A stretch of 64,000 nt of DNA from Halanaerobium congolense (GCF_004366375.1 NZ_SOEF01000005.1:38698-102697), one strand, 5' to 3'; shown: positions 26,254 to 34,510, counted from the stretch's first letter. Notes: a model not told the origin generated them from the sequence alone. Numbers and translations: made by a program.

Positions 26254-27739
26254 TATAACCAAGCTCCTTAAGATAGCCCATCATCTCTGATTCTATCTCA
26301 TCTCTTTCCTTTTCCAACTGATCAAGCTCAGTTAATACTTCTTCAACATCCACCGGTTCTTCCTCTTCTGTTGTATCCACATAGCGAGGGACATTTAGGT
26401 TAAAATCGTTTCTCTCTATTTCTTCCATATCAGCAACTCTACAATATTTCTCTATATCATCAAAGTTGTGATAGGCATCTAATATCTTTTCTAAGTCTTT
26501 CTCTCTTAAAAAGTTCTGGTTGCTTCCTTCTTCATAATCTTCCTCACCATAAATAAAGATAACCTTATCTTTTCTCTCAGCAGGTTTATTCTTATTCAGC
26601 ATTAAGATGCAGCCAGGTGAAGAGGTGTTGTAGAATAAATTGGAAGGTAGCGCAATCACAGCTTCAATTAAATCTTCTTTTAAAACTTTCTTTCTGATCT
26701 TACCCTCAGAACGGCTGCGGAAAAGCACTCCATTATCTAAGACTACCCCAACCTTACCATCACGATTGGCACTTGCTAACATATGCTGAACCCAGGCCCA
26801 GTCAGCAGAGTTCTTAGGTGGAAAACCATAGTTAAATCTATTATATGCCTGAGACTCCTTAATATCACCCTTAGCATAGCTCTGATTCCACATTGGATTG
26901 GCAATCACTCTGTCAAACTGCTGCAGCTTACCACCATCTTCTAAAAATAGTGGTTCTGTAAAAGTATCGCCTCTTTTAATCTGAGCATCATAAAGATCAT
27001 GTAAAAACATATTCATCTTAGCAATAGACCAGGTATTTAAGTTTCTTTCCTGACCAAAAAGTGAAATATTCTCCATTCTATCCTGATCTTCTTTTCTAAT
27101 ATGTTCAGCAGAATAAATAAGCATCCCGCCAGAACCGCAGGCCGGGTCATACACTCGATCTCCAGACTGAGGATCTAAAATTCTTACTAAAAGCTGAACC
27201 ACCTCACGAGGGGTATAGAACTCTCCACCTTTTTTACCAGCATCATCAGCAAACTGTCTGATTAAGTACTCATAGGCTCTACCTAAAAGATCAGCATCCT
27301 CTAAGTTTTCATTACCTAGTTTTAAATCAGTATAATGCTGGATTAACTTTTCTAACACACTGTCAGGTAGTCTATCCTTATCATTAAAATCAACAGTTGT
27401 CAGAACTCCTTCTAAAACAGAGTTTTCCTGTTCTAAAACTACAAAGGCTTTATTGATAGCTGCTCCAATATCTTCAGTCTGTTCCTTAATTGCAGACCAG
27501 CGAGCTCTTTCAGGAATAAATACCTTTGACTCAGTGTAAAAGTCTGGATCATCCACAACCTCTTCACCGTATTCTTCAATAATATGCTCTCTGTTCTCCA
27601 TAAATACATCGTTCATTCTTTTTAGAAATAATAGTCCAAATATGTAGTTCTTATAATCTGCAGAATCAATACTGCCTCTTAGTATATTGGCTGATTCCCA
27701 GAGATGTGATTCTAATTCTTCTAATGTTAACTTCGACAT
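26246..27739 (-). CDS. hsdM: Type I restriction DNA methyltransferase subunit
   Basis: A 497-residue N6-adenine methyltransferase. The N-terminal HsdM domain covers about 8-140, and the methylase fold holds SAM motif DPACGSGGM (near 200) and catalytic motif NPMW in VIANPMWNQSY (usual form NPPF/Y). A C-terminal helical region (VEEVLTELDQLEKERDEIES) follows. It methylates the HsdS-defined site. AGGAGG is 8 bases before the ATG. It is the first gene of hsdM-hsdS-hsdR-ygjP-FRG, so methylase is made before the nuclease. Confidence 0.95.
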   Translation of the reverse strand: MSKLTLEELESHLWESANILRGSIDSADYKNYIFGLLFLKRMNDVFMENREHIIEEYGEEVVDDPDFYTESKVFIPERARWSAIKEQTEDIGAAINKAFVVLEQENSVLEGVLTTVDFNDKDRLPDSVLEKLIQHYTDLKLGNENLEDADLLGRAYEYLIRQFADDAGKKGGEFYTPREVVQLLVRILDPQSGDRVYDPACGSGGMLIYSAEHIRKEDQDRMENISLFGQERNLNTWSIAKMNMFLHDLYDAQIKRGDTFTEPLFLEDGGKLQQFDRVIANPMWNQSYAKGDIKESQAYNRFNYGFPPKNSADWAWVQHMLASANRDGKVGVVLDNGVLFRSRSEGKIRKKVLKEDLIEAVIALPSNLFYNTSSPGCILMLNKNKPAERKDKVIFIYGEEDYEEGSNQNFLREKDLEKILDAYHNFDDIEKYCRVADMEEIERNDFNLNVPRYVDTTEEEEPVDVEEVLTELDQLEKERDEIESEMMGYLKELGYNG

Positions 27740-27792
27740 TTACAATTCCTCCTAGAATAGTTAAGTTCTCATTTATTAATATATTATAAAGT

Positions 27793-28233
27793 TTAATTTA
27801 TACTCTCATAAGCTTCTACCTGATTTTCATATTCATATTTGACCATTTCATAGTCAAGTCCCCATTTTTCTTTTGCAGCAGCCATAATTTCTGGATGTTC
27901 GTCTTGAGATTTAACCCAGTTATAGGCAGCTACCTGGTTTTCATATTCGTACTTAATCATTTCATAATCGGTGTCCCATTTTTCTTTAGCCAGTTTCAAT
28001 AAGTCAATATGATCCTCTACTTTTATAAGCCAGTTATAGGCTGCAGTCTGGTTATCAATCTGGTATTTAACCATTTCAAAATCATCTTCCCAGTCTTCTG
28101 TTGCTTGCTCCTTTATAACCTCTTGAGCAGCTTCAGAATCAAGGAATATATCTTCTGGTCCAGCAGCCTGAATTGAAAAAGTAAAGACCAACACAAATAT
28201 TAAAGCAAGACTTAATCCCAGTTTTCTTCTCAT
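27793..28233 (-). CDS. Secreted protein with three internal repeats
   Basis: A 146-residue exported protein. A signal peptide (RRKLGLSLALIFVLVFTFS, cut after QAA) is followed by three repeats of about 37 residues. Each reads roughly A-x-E-x-W-x-x-D-[YF]-E-M-[VI]-K-Y-[EQ]-[YI]-[ED]-N-Q-x-A-Y. The best-matched blocks are DFEMVKYQIDNQTAAYNW, DYEMIKYEYENQVAAYNW and DYEMVKYEYENQVEAYES. I do not recognise the family. The repeats look alpha-helical and could stack as a small solenoid in the periplasm. It lies upstream of hsdM on the same strand with its own RBS. Confidence 0.7.
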   Translation of the reverse strand: MRRKLGLSLALIFVLVFTFSIQAAGPEDIFLDSEAAQEVIKEQATEDWEDDFEMVKYQIDNQTAAYNWLIKVEDHIDLLKLAKEKWDTDYEMIKYEYENQVAAYNWVKSQDEHPEIMAAAKEKWGLDYEMVKYEYENQVEAYESIN

Positions 28234-28711
28234 TATTTTTCATCCCCTTTAATTAATTGTAGCTCACTACTCTGACACCATATTGTCACCAGCAAGAAAA
28301 TATTTTACCTATTACTATTTATACTTCAAGAAATTCTTTAATTTTCCTTTATTGCTGCAGCAGTTATTATTGTCGTAAATTGTAGAAAAAGAGCGGTATA
28401 ACCAACTATATTCACTTTATCTTACACATACACCAACACACTGGAATAGTCCCCTCTAAAGGATATCAGAGAGCCATATACACTTGTTTTTACCTTATCT
28501 GACTATTTGTATGTTAACAGATAAACGCCCTCAAAACAAGCATTTAAAGCCATATAGACTGAATTAAAATATAAGCAGCCTCCATCGTGATTTAGCTTTA
28601 TTCACAATGAAGACTGCAGGATTATTTTTGAAGATTAGTCGCTCCAGTGATATTATTAAATCATAGTTTTGAATCAGAAAAGATTTCTGAGAGATTCAAC
28701 CCGTTCTTAGT
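28234..28711. other. Gene-free 478-base stretch
   Basis: I see no coding frame with an RBS here. The only structure is an imperfect inverted repeat, CTCCATCGTGA with TCACAATGAAG, at about 28580-28612, without a T tract. The promoter for the repeat protein must lie in the left part, but I see no strong -35/-10 pair. Confidence 0.5.
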
Positions 28712-28978
28712 CTACTTTTCTGGAATCACAATCTTCTGATTAACTCTGATCATTGTCTCAATCTCATTGACCTTTTTAATGGCTGCTACAATCAGCCGCG
28801 GGTCAAGGTCAGAGTTAATCGCTTCTGCTATCTCCCAGAGGGTATCACCTCGCTTTACCACATAAACCTCATTCCAGCTGTAACTATCAATAATATCATC
28901 TGGACCTGTCTGAGCTAAAATTGCCGCTGTCAGAAGCAGTACTGCCATCAATACAGCGGATATGGTTAGTTTATTCAT
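28712..28978 (-). CDS. Small exported LysM-domain protein
   Basis: An 88-residue protein. A signal peptide covers residues 1-22 (LTISAVLMAVLLLTAAILA), and a single LysM domain about 39-86 (YVVKRGDTLWEIAEAINSDL, ending VNQKIVIPEK). LysM binds peptidoglycan GlcNAc. There is no enzyme domain. Its ATG overlaps the stop of the RecT-like gene (ATGA), so the two are translationally coupled. This is odd because one acts in recombination and the other in the envelope. A role at the cell surface during transfer or lysis is possible. Confidence 0.8.
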   Translation of the reverse strand: MNKLTISAVLMAVLLLTAAILAQTGPDDIIDSYSWNEVYVVKRGDTLWEIAEAINSDLDPRLIVAAIKKVNEIETMIRVNQKIVIPEK

Positions 28979-29868
28979 GAGATTTCCTTCCTTTCCTGAG
29001 CACTTAACCTGCTAAATGTATTTAAGATAGACTTCAACTGCTCAAACTGATCCTTACTCAAGCTGTTGATCGATATTTTCTTGCCGCTGCCTATACCTTT
29101 TTCTCTTTTGACATGTCTGAGGTAATTATAAAGATCCTCTTTCAGCTTAGGATCATCACCAACTATTTCTTTGATAGCAAGCTCTCTTTCAGTTAGAGAG
29201 GTAACTTGATCGTTTTTCAAAGTTTCATCTTTTTGAGTCTTACCTTTATTCTTCTTGCCCTGTACCTGGCTGAATGGAATATCATCAAAGTTATAATCAT
29301 TCTGCTGCTGTACAGCCATTTCTTCCCTGGAAACAAGCCCAGAAACACTAAAAGCTCTCTTTAAAGCCATTGATTCAGCTACTTTAAGAATCATAGCTGA
29401 AGGATACTGCTTCCAGACCTTAGTATCTGACCTGTATTCTTCAAAGGGAGCAAAGACATAAACGGGATAGCTTCTGTCCTTTCTATAAACTAAAGCGTAA
29501 CTACCGACAATTTGTCCGCGGTTGGTCCCATATTGATGATTAATTCCAATTTCTTTTCGTCTAAACTTATCATTTTCTCTAACTACATCTGAAACCAGCC
29601 CATCATACTGGGGATGCCTATCAGCTATCTTTAGATAACCATCTCTAGAAGTCATAATTGTTGGCTTACCATCTTTCTTCCAGAAAAATATTTCCTTATT
29701 GAAAGGATCAAGTCCATAGTTTTTAGCCAGATAGATAAACATCTTAAACTCATCACTGGTTGCATCTCCGGCAACAGTTCGTCTCAGAGTTTCTAACTCC
29801 TCTTCAGTAAAAGTAATCAGTTCCTTTTTCTTTCTATTAATATCAACAACTTTACTATTTGCACTCAT
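28975..29868 (-). CDS. RecT/Bet-family phage recombinase
   Basis: About 297 residues of the RecT family (Bet subgroup), which anneal single strands during phage-type recombination. The core is visible: EFKMFIYLAKNYGLDPFNKEIF, TIMTSRDGYLKIAD, then IGSYALVYRKDR and ILKVAESMALKRAF. The ATG at 29868 has GAGGAGG 7 bases upstream. An in-frame start at 29961 would lack an RBS. No RecE-like exonuclease is encoded nearby. It lies in a run of small accessory genes with RadC, typical of integrated plasmids and phages. Confidence 0.88.
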   Translation of the reverse strand: MSANSKVVDINRKKKELITFTEEELETLRRTVAGDATSDEFKMFIYLAKNYGLDPFNKEIFFWKKDGKPTIMTSRDGYLKIADRHPQYDGLVSDVVRENDKFRRKEIGINHQYGTNRGQIVGSYALVYRKDRSYPVYVFAPFEEYRSDTKVWKQYPSAMILKVAESMALKRAFSVSGLVSREEMAVQQQNDYNFDDIPFSQVQGKKNKGKTQKDETLKNDQVTSLTERELAIKEIVGDDPKLKEDLYNYLRHVKREKGIGSGKKISINSLSKDQFEQLKSILNTFSRLSAQERKEIS

Positions 29869-29926
29869 TTTTATTCCTCCTCTTAATTTAAGGAGACCCA
29901 GATTTAATCCAGGCCTCCCATTATAT

Positions 29927-30055
29927 TTAGTCTTCTTTTGGTCTTTGAGCTTCTTCAACACTTAGATCATGGTCACAGTGAGGACAGTTCCATTCACTCT
30001 TTTTACAGGAGCTGTAGGACTTCTTCTTACACTCAGGACATTGCTTTACATACAT
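29927..30055 (-). CDS. Small zinc-ribbon protein
   Basis: A 42-residue frame beginning MYVKQCPECKKKSYSSC and containing WNCPHCDHDLS. The two CxxC knuckles (CPEC and CPHC) form a classic zinc ribbon, with a further Cys between them. AAAGGAGGTGA lies 5 bases before the ATG. It lies between RadC and the RecT-like gene on the same strand. Its small size and the strong RBS suggest a real small zinc-binding protein, perhaps a nucleic-acid adaptor of the recombination module. Confidence 0.7.
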   Translation of the reverse strand: MYVKQCPECKKKSYSSCKKSEWNCPHCDHDLSVEEAQRPKED

Positions 30056-30088
30056 CTTAATCACCTCCTTTATCTGCTTTTTAGACAT

Positions 30089-30112
30089 AAAAAAATCCCG
30101 GCGCCGGCCAGG
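30089..30112 (-). terminator. Terminator between radC and zinc-ribbon gene
   Basis: On the minus strand CCTGGC-CGGC-GCCGGG is followed by ATTTTTTT. It is placed only about 30 bases before the zinc-ribbon RBS, so it may work as an attenuator. Confidence 0.7.
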
Positions 30113-30141
30113 TTAATTAACTATTATTAACTTTTGCTGAT

Positions 30142-30597
30142 TCAGTCTTTCATCAGATTCTCTTCCTGCATACTGATAAAGTTATCTCTACTGCCGATAA
30201 TAATGTGGTCCACAACATTGATCCCCATTATCTTACCGGCCTTCTGCAGCTTTTTAGTAATTGAGATATCATCACTACTTGCATCCGCCACACCAGAAGG
30301 ATGATTGTGAGCCAAAACTATACCCGCTCCATTCTGCAATATTGCCCGTTTAAAGACCTCTCTGGGAGTAACTAGACTTGAGGTCAATGTACCTGTAGAA
30401 ACCTCAAATACCCCTGTTACCTTGTTCTTAACGTCAAGGGTAGCGATAGCAAAGACTTCTTCTGCTCTCCTATCAAGTTCAACTACTTCTACAAAGAGAT
30501 CCCTTGCCTGAAAAGGGTTTCTCACGTACTTATCAATGTCATACCTTCCACCTGACTCCTTGACAATTCTTAGACTAAACTTCTGAATATTTACCAT
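30142..30597 (-). CDS. radC: RadC-like JAB/MPN domain protein
   Basis: About 151 residues of the RadC family with the JAMM zinc motif HNHPSGVADASSDD (HxHPxGxxxxSxxD), and a glutamate earlier in VEVVELDRRAEEVFAIA. It is shorter than chromosomal RadC and lacks the N-terminal helix-hairpin-helix, as is usual for plasmid and prophage versions. I use the ATG at 30597 with AAAGGAG 9 bases upstream. The biochemical role is not settled. It lies in the recombination module with RecT. Confidence 0.88.
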   Translation of the reverse strand: MVNIQKFSLRIVKESGGRYDIDKYVRNPFQARDLFVEVVELDRRAEEVFAIATLDVKNKVTGVFEVSTGTLTSSLVTPREVFKRAILQNGAGIVLAHNHPSGVADASSDDISITKKLQKAGKIMGINVVDHIIIGSRDNFISMQEENLMKD

Positions 30598-30630
30598 TAC
30601 TCTCATCTCCTTTATGTTTTTAGTATTCAT

Positions 30631-30804
30631 CTAAAACGGCATCTTAAATTCCTGATCATCACTGCTTAAAACTGCAGCTCTTTTTTTCTTTTCCTGCAGC
30701 AGTCTTGTTGCTCTCTCCAGCTCATCCTCATCCATTGGCTCAGCATAGGGTCCTAAAGCTCTTTTTATCCTCCACTCATCACTCGGCACACCATTTATCT
30801 GCAT
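30631..30804 (-). CDS. Hypothetical small protein, 57 residues
   Basis: A small charged protein (MQINGVPSDEWRIKRALGPY at the start, then an acidic and basic helix DEDELERATRLLQEKKKRAA). The ATG at 30804 has GGAGG 7-8 bases before it. There is no known family. It lies between the 140-residue protein and RadC on one strand and is preceded by a terminator-like hairpin. Confidence 0.6.
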   Translation of the reverse strand: MQINGVPSDEWRIKRALGPYAEPMDEDELERATRLLQEKKKRAAVLSSDDQEFKMPF

Positions 30805-30820
30805 AATTTTCACCTCCAAA

Positions 30821-30856
30821 TAAAAAAAGAGACCATCAGCTCTCACTGACAGTCCC
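30821..30856 (-). terminator. Terminator or attenuator upstream of 57-residue gene
   Basis: On the minus strand GGGACTGTCAG pairs with CTGATGGTCTC (several G-U pairs) around TGAGAG, followed by TTTTTTTATTT. The T tract runs straight into the RBS of the next gene. Confidence 0.7.
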
Positions 30857-30868
30857 CTGAGTTTAATT

Positions 30869-31291
30869 CTAAGCATTATTCCAGCCTTCCATAAATGCAT
30901 CCTTTAATCCTGATAAAACACTCTCCGATTTAAGCCGGGTAGAATTGGCGCCGATAACCGACTTCTCAATCGCCTTCAGGGCAGCTCTATCGACCTTTGA
31001 AGCAGCCATCCCAGTGACTTTAGCAACATTCCTGGTTCCAGTAGATGCCAGTCCAGCTGCCTTTTTAACGCCATTCTCAGCCGTCTGAGCAAGCTTCTTA
31101 ATTGCATTATCACCACTTTTAGAATCAATAATCTTCCCAGCATGTTTGAGCTCATCTTTTCTCTTGAGATCCAGCTCTTCCAGCTTACTTAAGACCAGCT
31201 CCTGCATTACATCATTCTCCGCCATCATTGCTCTTACCAGCATTTCTCTCAATCTTAGAACAGTCTCAACATTATTTTCTTCTTTAAACAT
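30869..31291 (-). CDS. Hypothetical basic helical protein, 140 residues
   Basis: The N-terminal part (about 1-50) looks like a coiled coil (VETVLRLREMLVRAMMAEND, then ELVLSKLEELDLKRKDEL). The middle and C terminus are rich in Ala, Lys, Gly and Ser (NGVKKAAGLASTGTRNVAKV), resembling a DNA-compacting or linker region. There is no recognised family. The start at 31291 has GGAGG 9 bases upstream. The upstream in-frame ATG at 31306 overlaps that RBS. It belongs to the small-gene module with RadC and RecT. Confidence 0.6.
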   Translation of the reverse strand: MFKEENNVETVLRLREMLVRAMMAENDVMQELVLSKLEELDLKRKDELKHAGKIIDSKSGDNAIKKLAQTAENGVKKAAGLASTGTRNVAKVTGMAASKVDRAALKAIEKSVIGANSTRLKSESVLSGLKDAFMEGWNNA

Positions 31292-31343
31292 AGTTATTAC
31301 CTCCATATTGTAGTTTTATTTTGACTTTCATCTTAAACAGCTG

Positions 31344-31466
31344 TTACTCAGATATTAGGTAAAGATCAAAGAGAATAAAGAACAAAGCCATAAGAACATT
31401 TCCACTAAACAAACTCTGCCAGGCTAAAGCACCAAGCAGTAGGATAACAAGTGTCTTAGAAGCCAT
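31344..31466 (-). CDS. Small hydrophobic protein, 40 residues
   Basis: A 40-residue frame with GGGAGGTGA 5-6 bases before the ATG. The sequence has two hydrophobic stretches (TLVILLLGALAWQSLF and VLMALFFILFDLYLI), so it is a likely small membrane protein with a hairpin topology. No family is recognised. It is the first gene after a terminator hairpin and the RBS is strong, which supports expression. A holin-like or membrane-regulatory role is possible but not shown. Confidence 0.6.
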   Translation of the reverse strand: MASKTLVILLLGALAWQSLFSGNVLMALFFILFDLYLISE

Positions 31467-31540
31467 CTGATTCACCTCCCTTTCCTTATTTTGGACTAAC
31501 CCACTCCCTTATCTACTCTCACCTCCTTAAATTTAGACAT

Positions 31541-31591
31541 AAAAAAAGAGCTGCCTGAACAGCCTCAGTTAAGAGACTGTCCAGACAGCTC
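31541..31591 (-). terminator. Strong terminator or attenuator
   Basis: On the minus strand GAGCTGTCTGGACAG pairs with CTGTTCAGGCAGCTC and is followed by TTTTTTT. It lies between the TOPRIM gene and the small-gene module. The following ATGTCTAAA also follows the T tract of the hairpin at 30089-30112. Confidence 0.85.
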
Positions 31592-31729
31592 AATGTCTTT
31601 AAGTATTCAGTTATGCTCTAGGGGGTGGGGCGTCGAACGTCGATTTGAAATTCATAATTAAGACGTGGTCCCGCTAGAAATTGTGTGTAATTTTTGAGAT
31701 TGCTAATAGGGAAAAACCCTTTTAAAATG

Positions 31730-32413
31730 CTAAAGATCTTCAAAAACAAGGTGTAAATTACTATATCTATTTAAGGAGTTACTTCCCTGCTTAATAAACT
31801 CCCAAGTTTCTTCATATTCACCTTCGACAGCAAAACTATTAGTTCTAATAAAATCCAAAAACTCAAATTTCTTTTCAAAATAGCTATCACTAAACTCTTC
31901 AGCTTTTTCTACTTTTAGATTATCATCAATATTTGCATCATTGTGAAGCACATGTTCTAAATTACAGGATAAGTAGTAAGCGTTATATGGAATACCATTT
32001 ATTTTAAAATGCCTACTCAGTCTATCCATGATGCTGCTTTTTTTATCATTTCTTTTCTTTGTGTTTTCAGGATGTCTGGTACATAACTTATCAACATAAT
32101 AGTAATTCTTATCCCTATCATGTTTTTCGATCAAATCTTCACTGATATATGCTCCGTCAGTATCCAATAAATGAATAATTTCTAAAATATCCCCTTTATT
32201 ATAATGTTCTTTGTCCAAAAAAGATAATACTTCTTCATTGATTACTTCTATCACATTACGAGAATTAACTCCATTCCTGGTAGTTATATCTCCACGAGCA
32301 ATTTGAAATTCAATCTCTTTATCCTCAAATATCTCAGAAAAAATAAGACCAAAAGATATTTCCTCCGTTATACCTTCTACTAAGAATAGAATTAATTTTC
32401 TAGTCATCAGCAT
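31730..32413 (-). CDS. TOPRIM-like protein paired with ATPase (candidate defence effector)
   Basis: About 227 residues. The N terminus LILFLVEGITEEISFG carries the E-G-x-T-E form of a TOPRIM glutamate motif, and IHLLDTDGAYI carries a DxD motif. This resembles the small TOPRIM or RloB/AriB-like partners of ABC-type ATPases in abortive-infection systems. The exact family is not certain. Several in-frame starts lie together (32416-32407) and I use the ATG at 32413. It overlaps the ATPase gene end by 14 bases, so the two are translationally coupled and probably form a complex. Confidence 0.65.
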   Translation of the reverse strand: MLMTRKLILFLVEGITEEISFGLIFSEIFEDKEIEFQIARGDITTRNGVNSRNVIEVINEEVLSFLDKEHYNKGDILEIIHLLDTDGAYISEDLIEKHDRDKNYYYVDKLCTRHPENTKKRNDKKSSIMDRLSRHFKINGIPYNAYYLSCNLEHVLHNDANIDDNLKVEKAEEFSDSYFEKKFEFLDFIRTNSFAVEGEYEETWEFIKQGSNSLNRYSNLHLVFEDL

Positions 32414-33788
32414 CAACTCTACCAGCAGCCCTAAAAGCTCTGGCTATTTTGTATTCATTTGTTCTCTCATAAACTTCCTCGTCCTGTCCACCTAACTTAA
32501 TTCCACGATAATAGAAGCTTCTTAGATTATTGGTTTCCTTAACATTAGTAAATCTAATATATCGATTCTGAGGATTAGTAGTTGTAAAAATAAGTGACTC
32601 TTTATTAAGTTTCTCCAGTGGTCTTAGGTTATGAGAAGTAAAGACCAACTGCCCCTTAGCTCTATCCTGTATGATCTCCAGAATTTCACCTAAAAGATAT
32701 TCAAATATACCAGCATCAAGCTCATCAACAGCCAGACAAATACCCGGCTTATTGTACATCGCAATCATTGCACTCAAGATAGATATGATCTTTTTAATAC
32801 CATCTGATTCATATCTAAGAGGGATCTTAATCTCTCCTCTTTCTGCCAGCAGCTCTACTTTTATTACTGGATCACCGTTCTCATCCAATTCTTCTCCATA
32901 CTCTTTAATTTTAATTGTTAGCTCTGGAATTATCTCTTTTAAGACAATGTTTAAGTTCTCGATAACATTTTTAACAGTAGAGAGGACCCGCTCAGGAACT
33001 GTTGTCGGCTCAGACAGAGCTATTGCCAGATCTCCACCTTCTATTCTCTCTGAATCACTAAATTGAAAACAAAAAGGTATAATTAGATTGGCATTGATCA
33101 TACCTGAACGAGAATTTCTGATCACAAACAGGTTCATTCGAGCATACTGTTTAATCTCCATAATAATCTCAGCAAATTCGTTAAAGGCTTCATTACCCTT
33201 ATAAATATGATCCATCTCACTAGAAAAAATAAAAGATGTTTCATCCTTCTTCGCAAGCTCCTTGGCCACTTTAAGGTCCACTTTAGCATCTTTATTGTTC
33301 TTAGTGAGCAAATTGTAATTCTTCTGGGGACTTAACAACTGCTCTTTCTCATCAAGGTTATGAGTTATTATCCCTCTCTTATATGTCCAGCCATCTTCTT
33401 CAAGCTTTTTATATGATAGATCTTCTTTGATAATTACTGGAACAGCATTTTCTCTTCTTTCAATTACCATTTCATAAAAGAGTTGGTATTTATCTTCCCC
33501 CAAAGACATAGAAAAAACAGTATTAATAGCAGCTTCTTTCTCGCCCTGGTATATATAATCTTTAATATCTCCAGGCAGAGATTCTCCAAGCAGGACCAGT
33601 TTCAGTATCCACAAAGCTTCAATAAAAGCGGTTTTACCAGAACCATTCTGGCCGTATATTCCCAGCACATCTGATGTTTTAGAAAAAAAGTCTTCACTTT
33701 TATAACTGTTGAAATCAATCTGACCCTGCCTAACATTCTTAAAATTATTCAGTTGTACCTGCTGCAGACGCAGCATTCTCTCCTTCAT
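32400..33788 (-). CDS. SMC/ABC-type AAA ATPase of a two-gene system
   Basis: About 462 residues, an AAA_15/AAA_21-type ATPase. Walker A is GIYGQNGSGKTAFIEAL near residue 45, Walker B is ICLAVDELDAG near 360, followed by a switch His in LVFTSHNLRPLEKL. The central part is an insertion typical of OLD, AbiL and PARIS ATPases. The ATG at 33788 has GGAGG 7 bases upstream. It is followed by an overlapping TOPRIM-like gene, the layout of AbiL- and PARIS-type phage defence pairs. I cannot tell which, if either, from sequence alone. Confidence 0.8.
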   Translation of the reverse strand: MKERMLRLQQVQLNNFKNVRQGQIDFNSYKSEDFFSKTSDVLGIYGQNGSGKTAFIEALWILKLVLLGESLPGDIKDYIYQGEKEAAINTVFSMSLGEDKYQLFYEMVIERRENAVPVIIKEDLSYKKLEEDGWTYKRGIITHNLDEKEQLLSPQKNYNLLTKNNKDAKVDLKVAKELAKKDETSFIFSSEMDHIYKGNEAFNEFAEIIMEIKQYARMNLFVIRNSRSGMINANLIIPFCFQFSDSERIEGGDLAIALSEPTTVPERVLSTVKNVIENLNIVLKEIIPELTIKIKEYGEELDENGDPVIKVELLAERGEIKIPLRYESDGIKKIISILSAMIAMYNKPGICLAVDELDAGIFEYLLGEILEIIQDRAKGQLVFTSHNLRPLEKLNKESLIFTTTNPQNRYIRFTNVKETNNLRSFYYRGIKLGGQDEEVYERTNEYKIARAFRAAGRVDADD

Positions 33789-33809
33789 TTGATCACCTCC
33801 ACTGATTAA

Positions 33810-33838
33810 ATTATACAACTATTAGTGATAAAAAGCAA
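33810..33838 (-). promoter_or_regulatory. Promoter of ATPase-TOPRIM operon
   Basis: On the minus strand TTGCTT (33833-33838) and TATAAT (33810-33815) are 17 bases apart. A short inverted repeat, CGATAT with ATATCG, lies about 20 bases further upstream and could be an operator. Confidence 0.7.
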
Positions 33839-33968
33839 CATTTTCAGTAAAATCGATATAAAAAATATCGTATTAGACAAAAATTTTGGATTATGAGCAA
33901 AAAATAGTCTGTCAGGTGATTATTTTATAAAAGGTAAGACTTAACATGAAGAACTATTTTACAATGTT

Positions 33969-34005
33969 AAATAAACCGTAATCAAATTGATTACGGTCTG
34001 CTTTT
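33969..34005. terminator. Probable bidirectional terminator
   Basis: CCGTAATC (33976-33983) pairs with GATTACGG (33989-33996). T-rich DNA follows on the plus strand (TCTGCTTTT) and TTTATTT on the minus strand. It lies downstream of the AbiE remnant. Confidence 0.55.
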
Positions 34006-34025
34006 AGATTAATTTATAGTTTTAC

Positions 34026-34073
34026 TTATAATCTGCTGCTCCAGGTATCTTCATTTTCTAATACATCCTTCAT
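34026..34073 (-). pseudogene. AbiEii toxin start, deleted to 15 codons
   Basis: The ATG overlaps the antitoxin stop as ATGA, which is the normal layout of AbiE operons. The frame then ends after MKDVLENEDTWSSRL. No nucleotidyltransferase domain follows, so the toxin has been removed by deletion. Confidence 0.5.
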
Positions 34074-34387
34074 ACAAGTACCTCCAGATATCTTTTCACG
34101 ATATTCTTTACCTCTGTAACTTCTGCATACCTAAATAGTTTGGAGATGTTCTTATCTTTCCTCTCTAAATAGTTCTGCATAGCCTCTTTTACAACATCAG
34201 TACCTACTTTATTTCTCAGTCTGATACAGTCACAGATTGTTTTTTCTTTATCATATATTTTAACCCTACTTCCCTCAATATTAACCTCTTTAATCCCGGT
34301 ATTGAACTGTTTATCAGCAAAATAAAAAATAGAGATCGGCGGATAATCAGGCAGTTTTGGCCTGTGCTCATCTCGGTGAATGGCAAT
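34070..34387 (-). pseudogene. AbiEi-family antitoxin, C-terminal remnant
   Basis: A frame open from about 34405 without a start codon encodes a typical AbiEi C-terminal domain: RPKLPDYPPISIFYF, then FNTGIKEVNIEGSRVKIYD, KEKTICDCIRLRNKVG, and DVVKEAMQNYLERKD. The N-terminal winged helix is missing. In type IV toxin-antitoxin AbiE systems this protein represses transcription and counters the AbiEii nucleotidyltransferase. Here the N terminus is gone and the toxin is cut to a stub, so it is a dead relic within the defence island. Confidence 0.75.
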
Positions 34388-34510
34388 ATAACACCTCCGT
34401 TATAATTATCCGCACTTATAGATATGTGCAGAGGTTTTTAACACTTTTTCTATTTTCAATATCCTTTATTTAATAAGTTTTTAATTTGTAGTTAATTAAG
34501 GTCTAATATC

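Noticed and set aside
31620..31700. G-rich segment with GTCGAACGTCGA, possible structured RNA or attachment site
   Set aside because: No tRNA-like fold, no match to the tRNA-Arg 3' end and no clear hairpin with a T tract. I cannot support a call.
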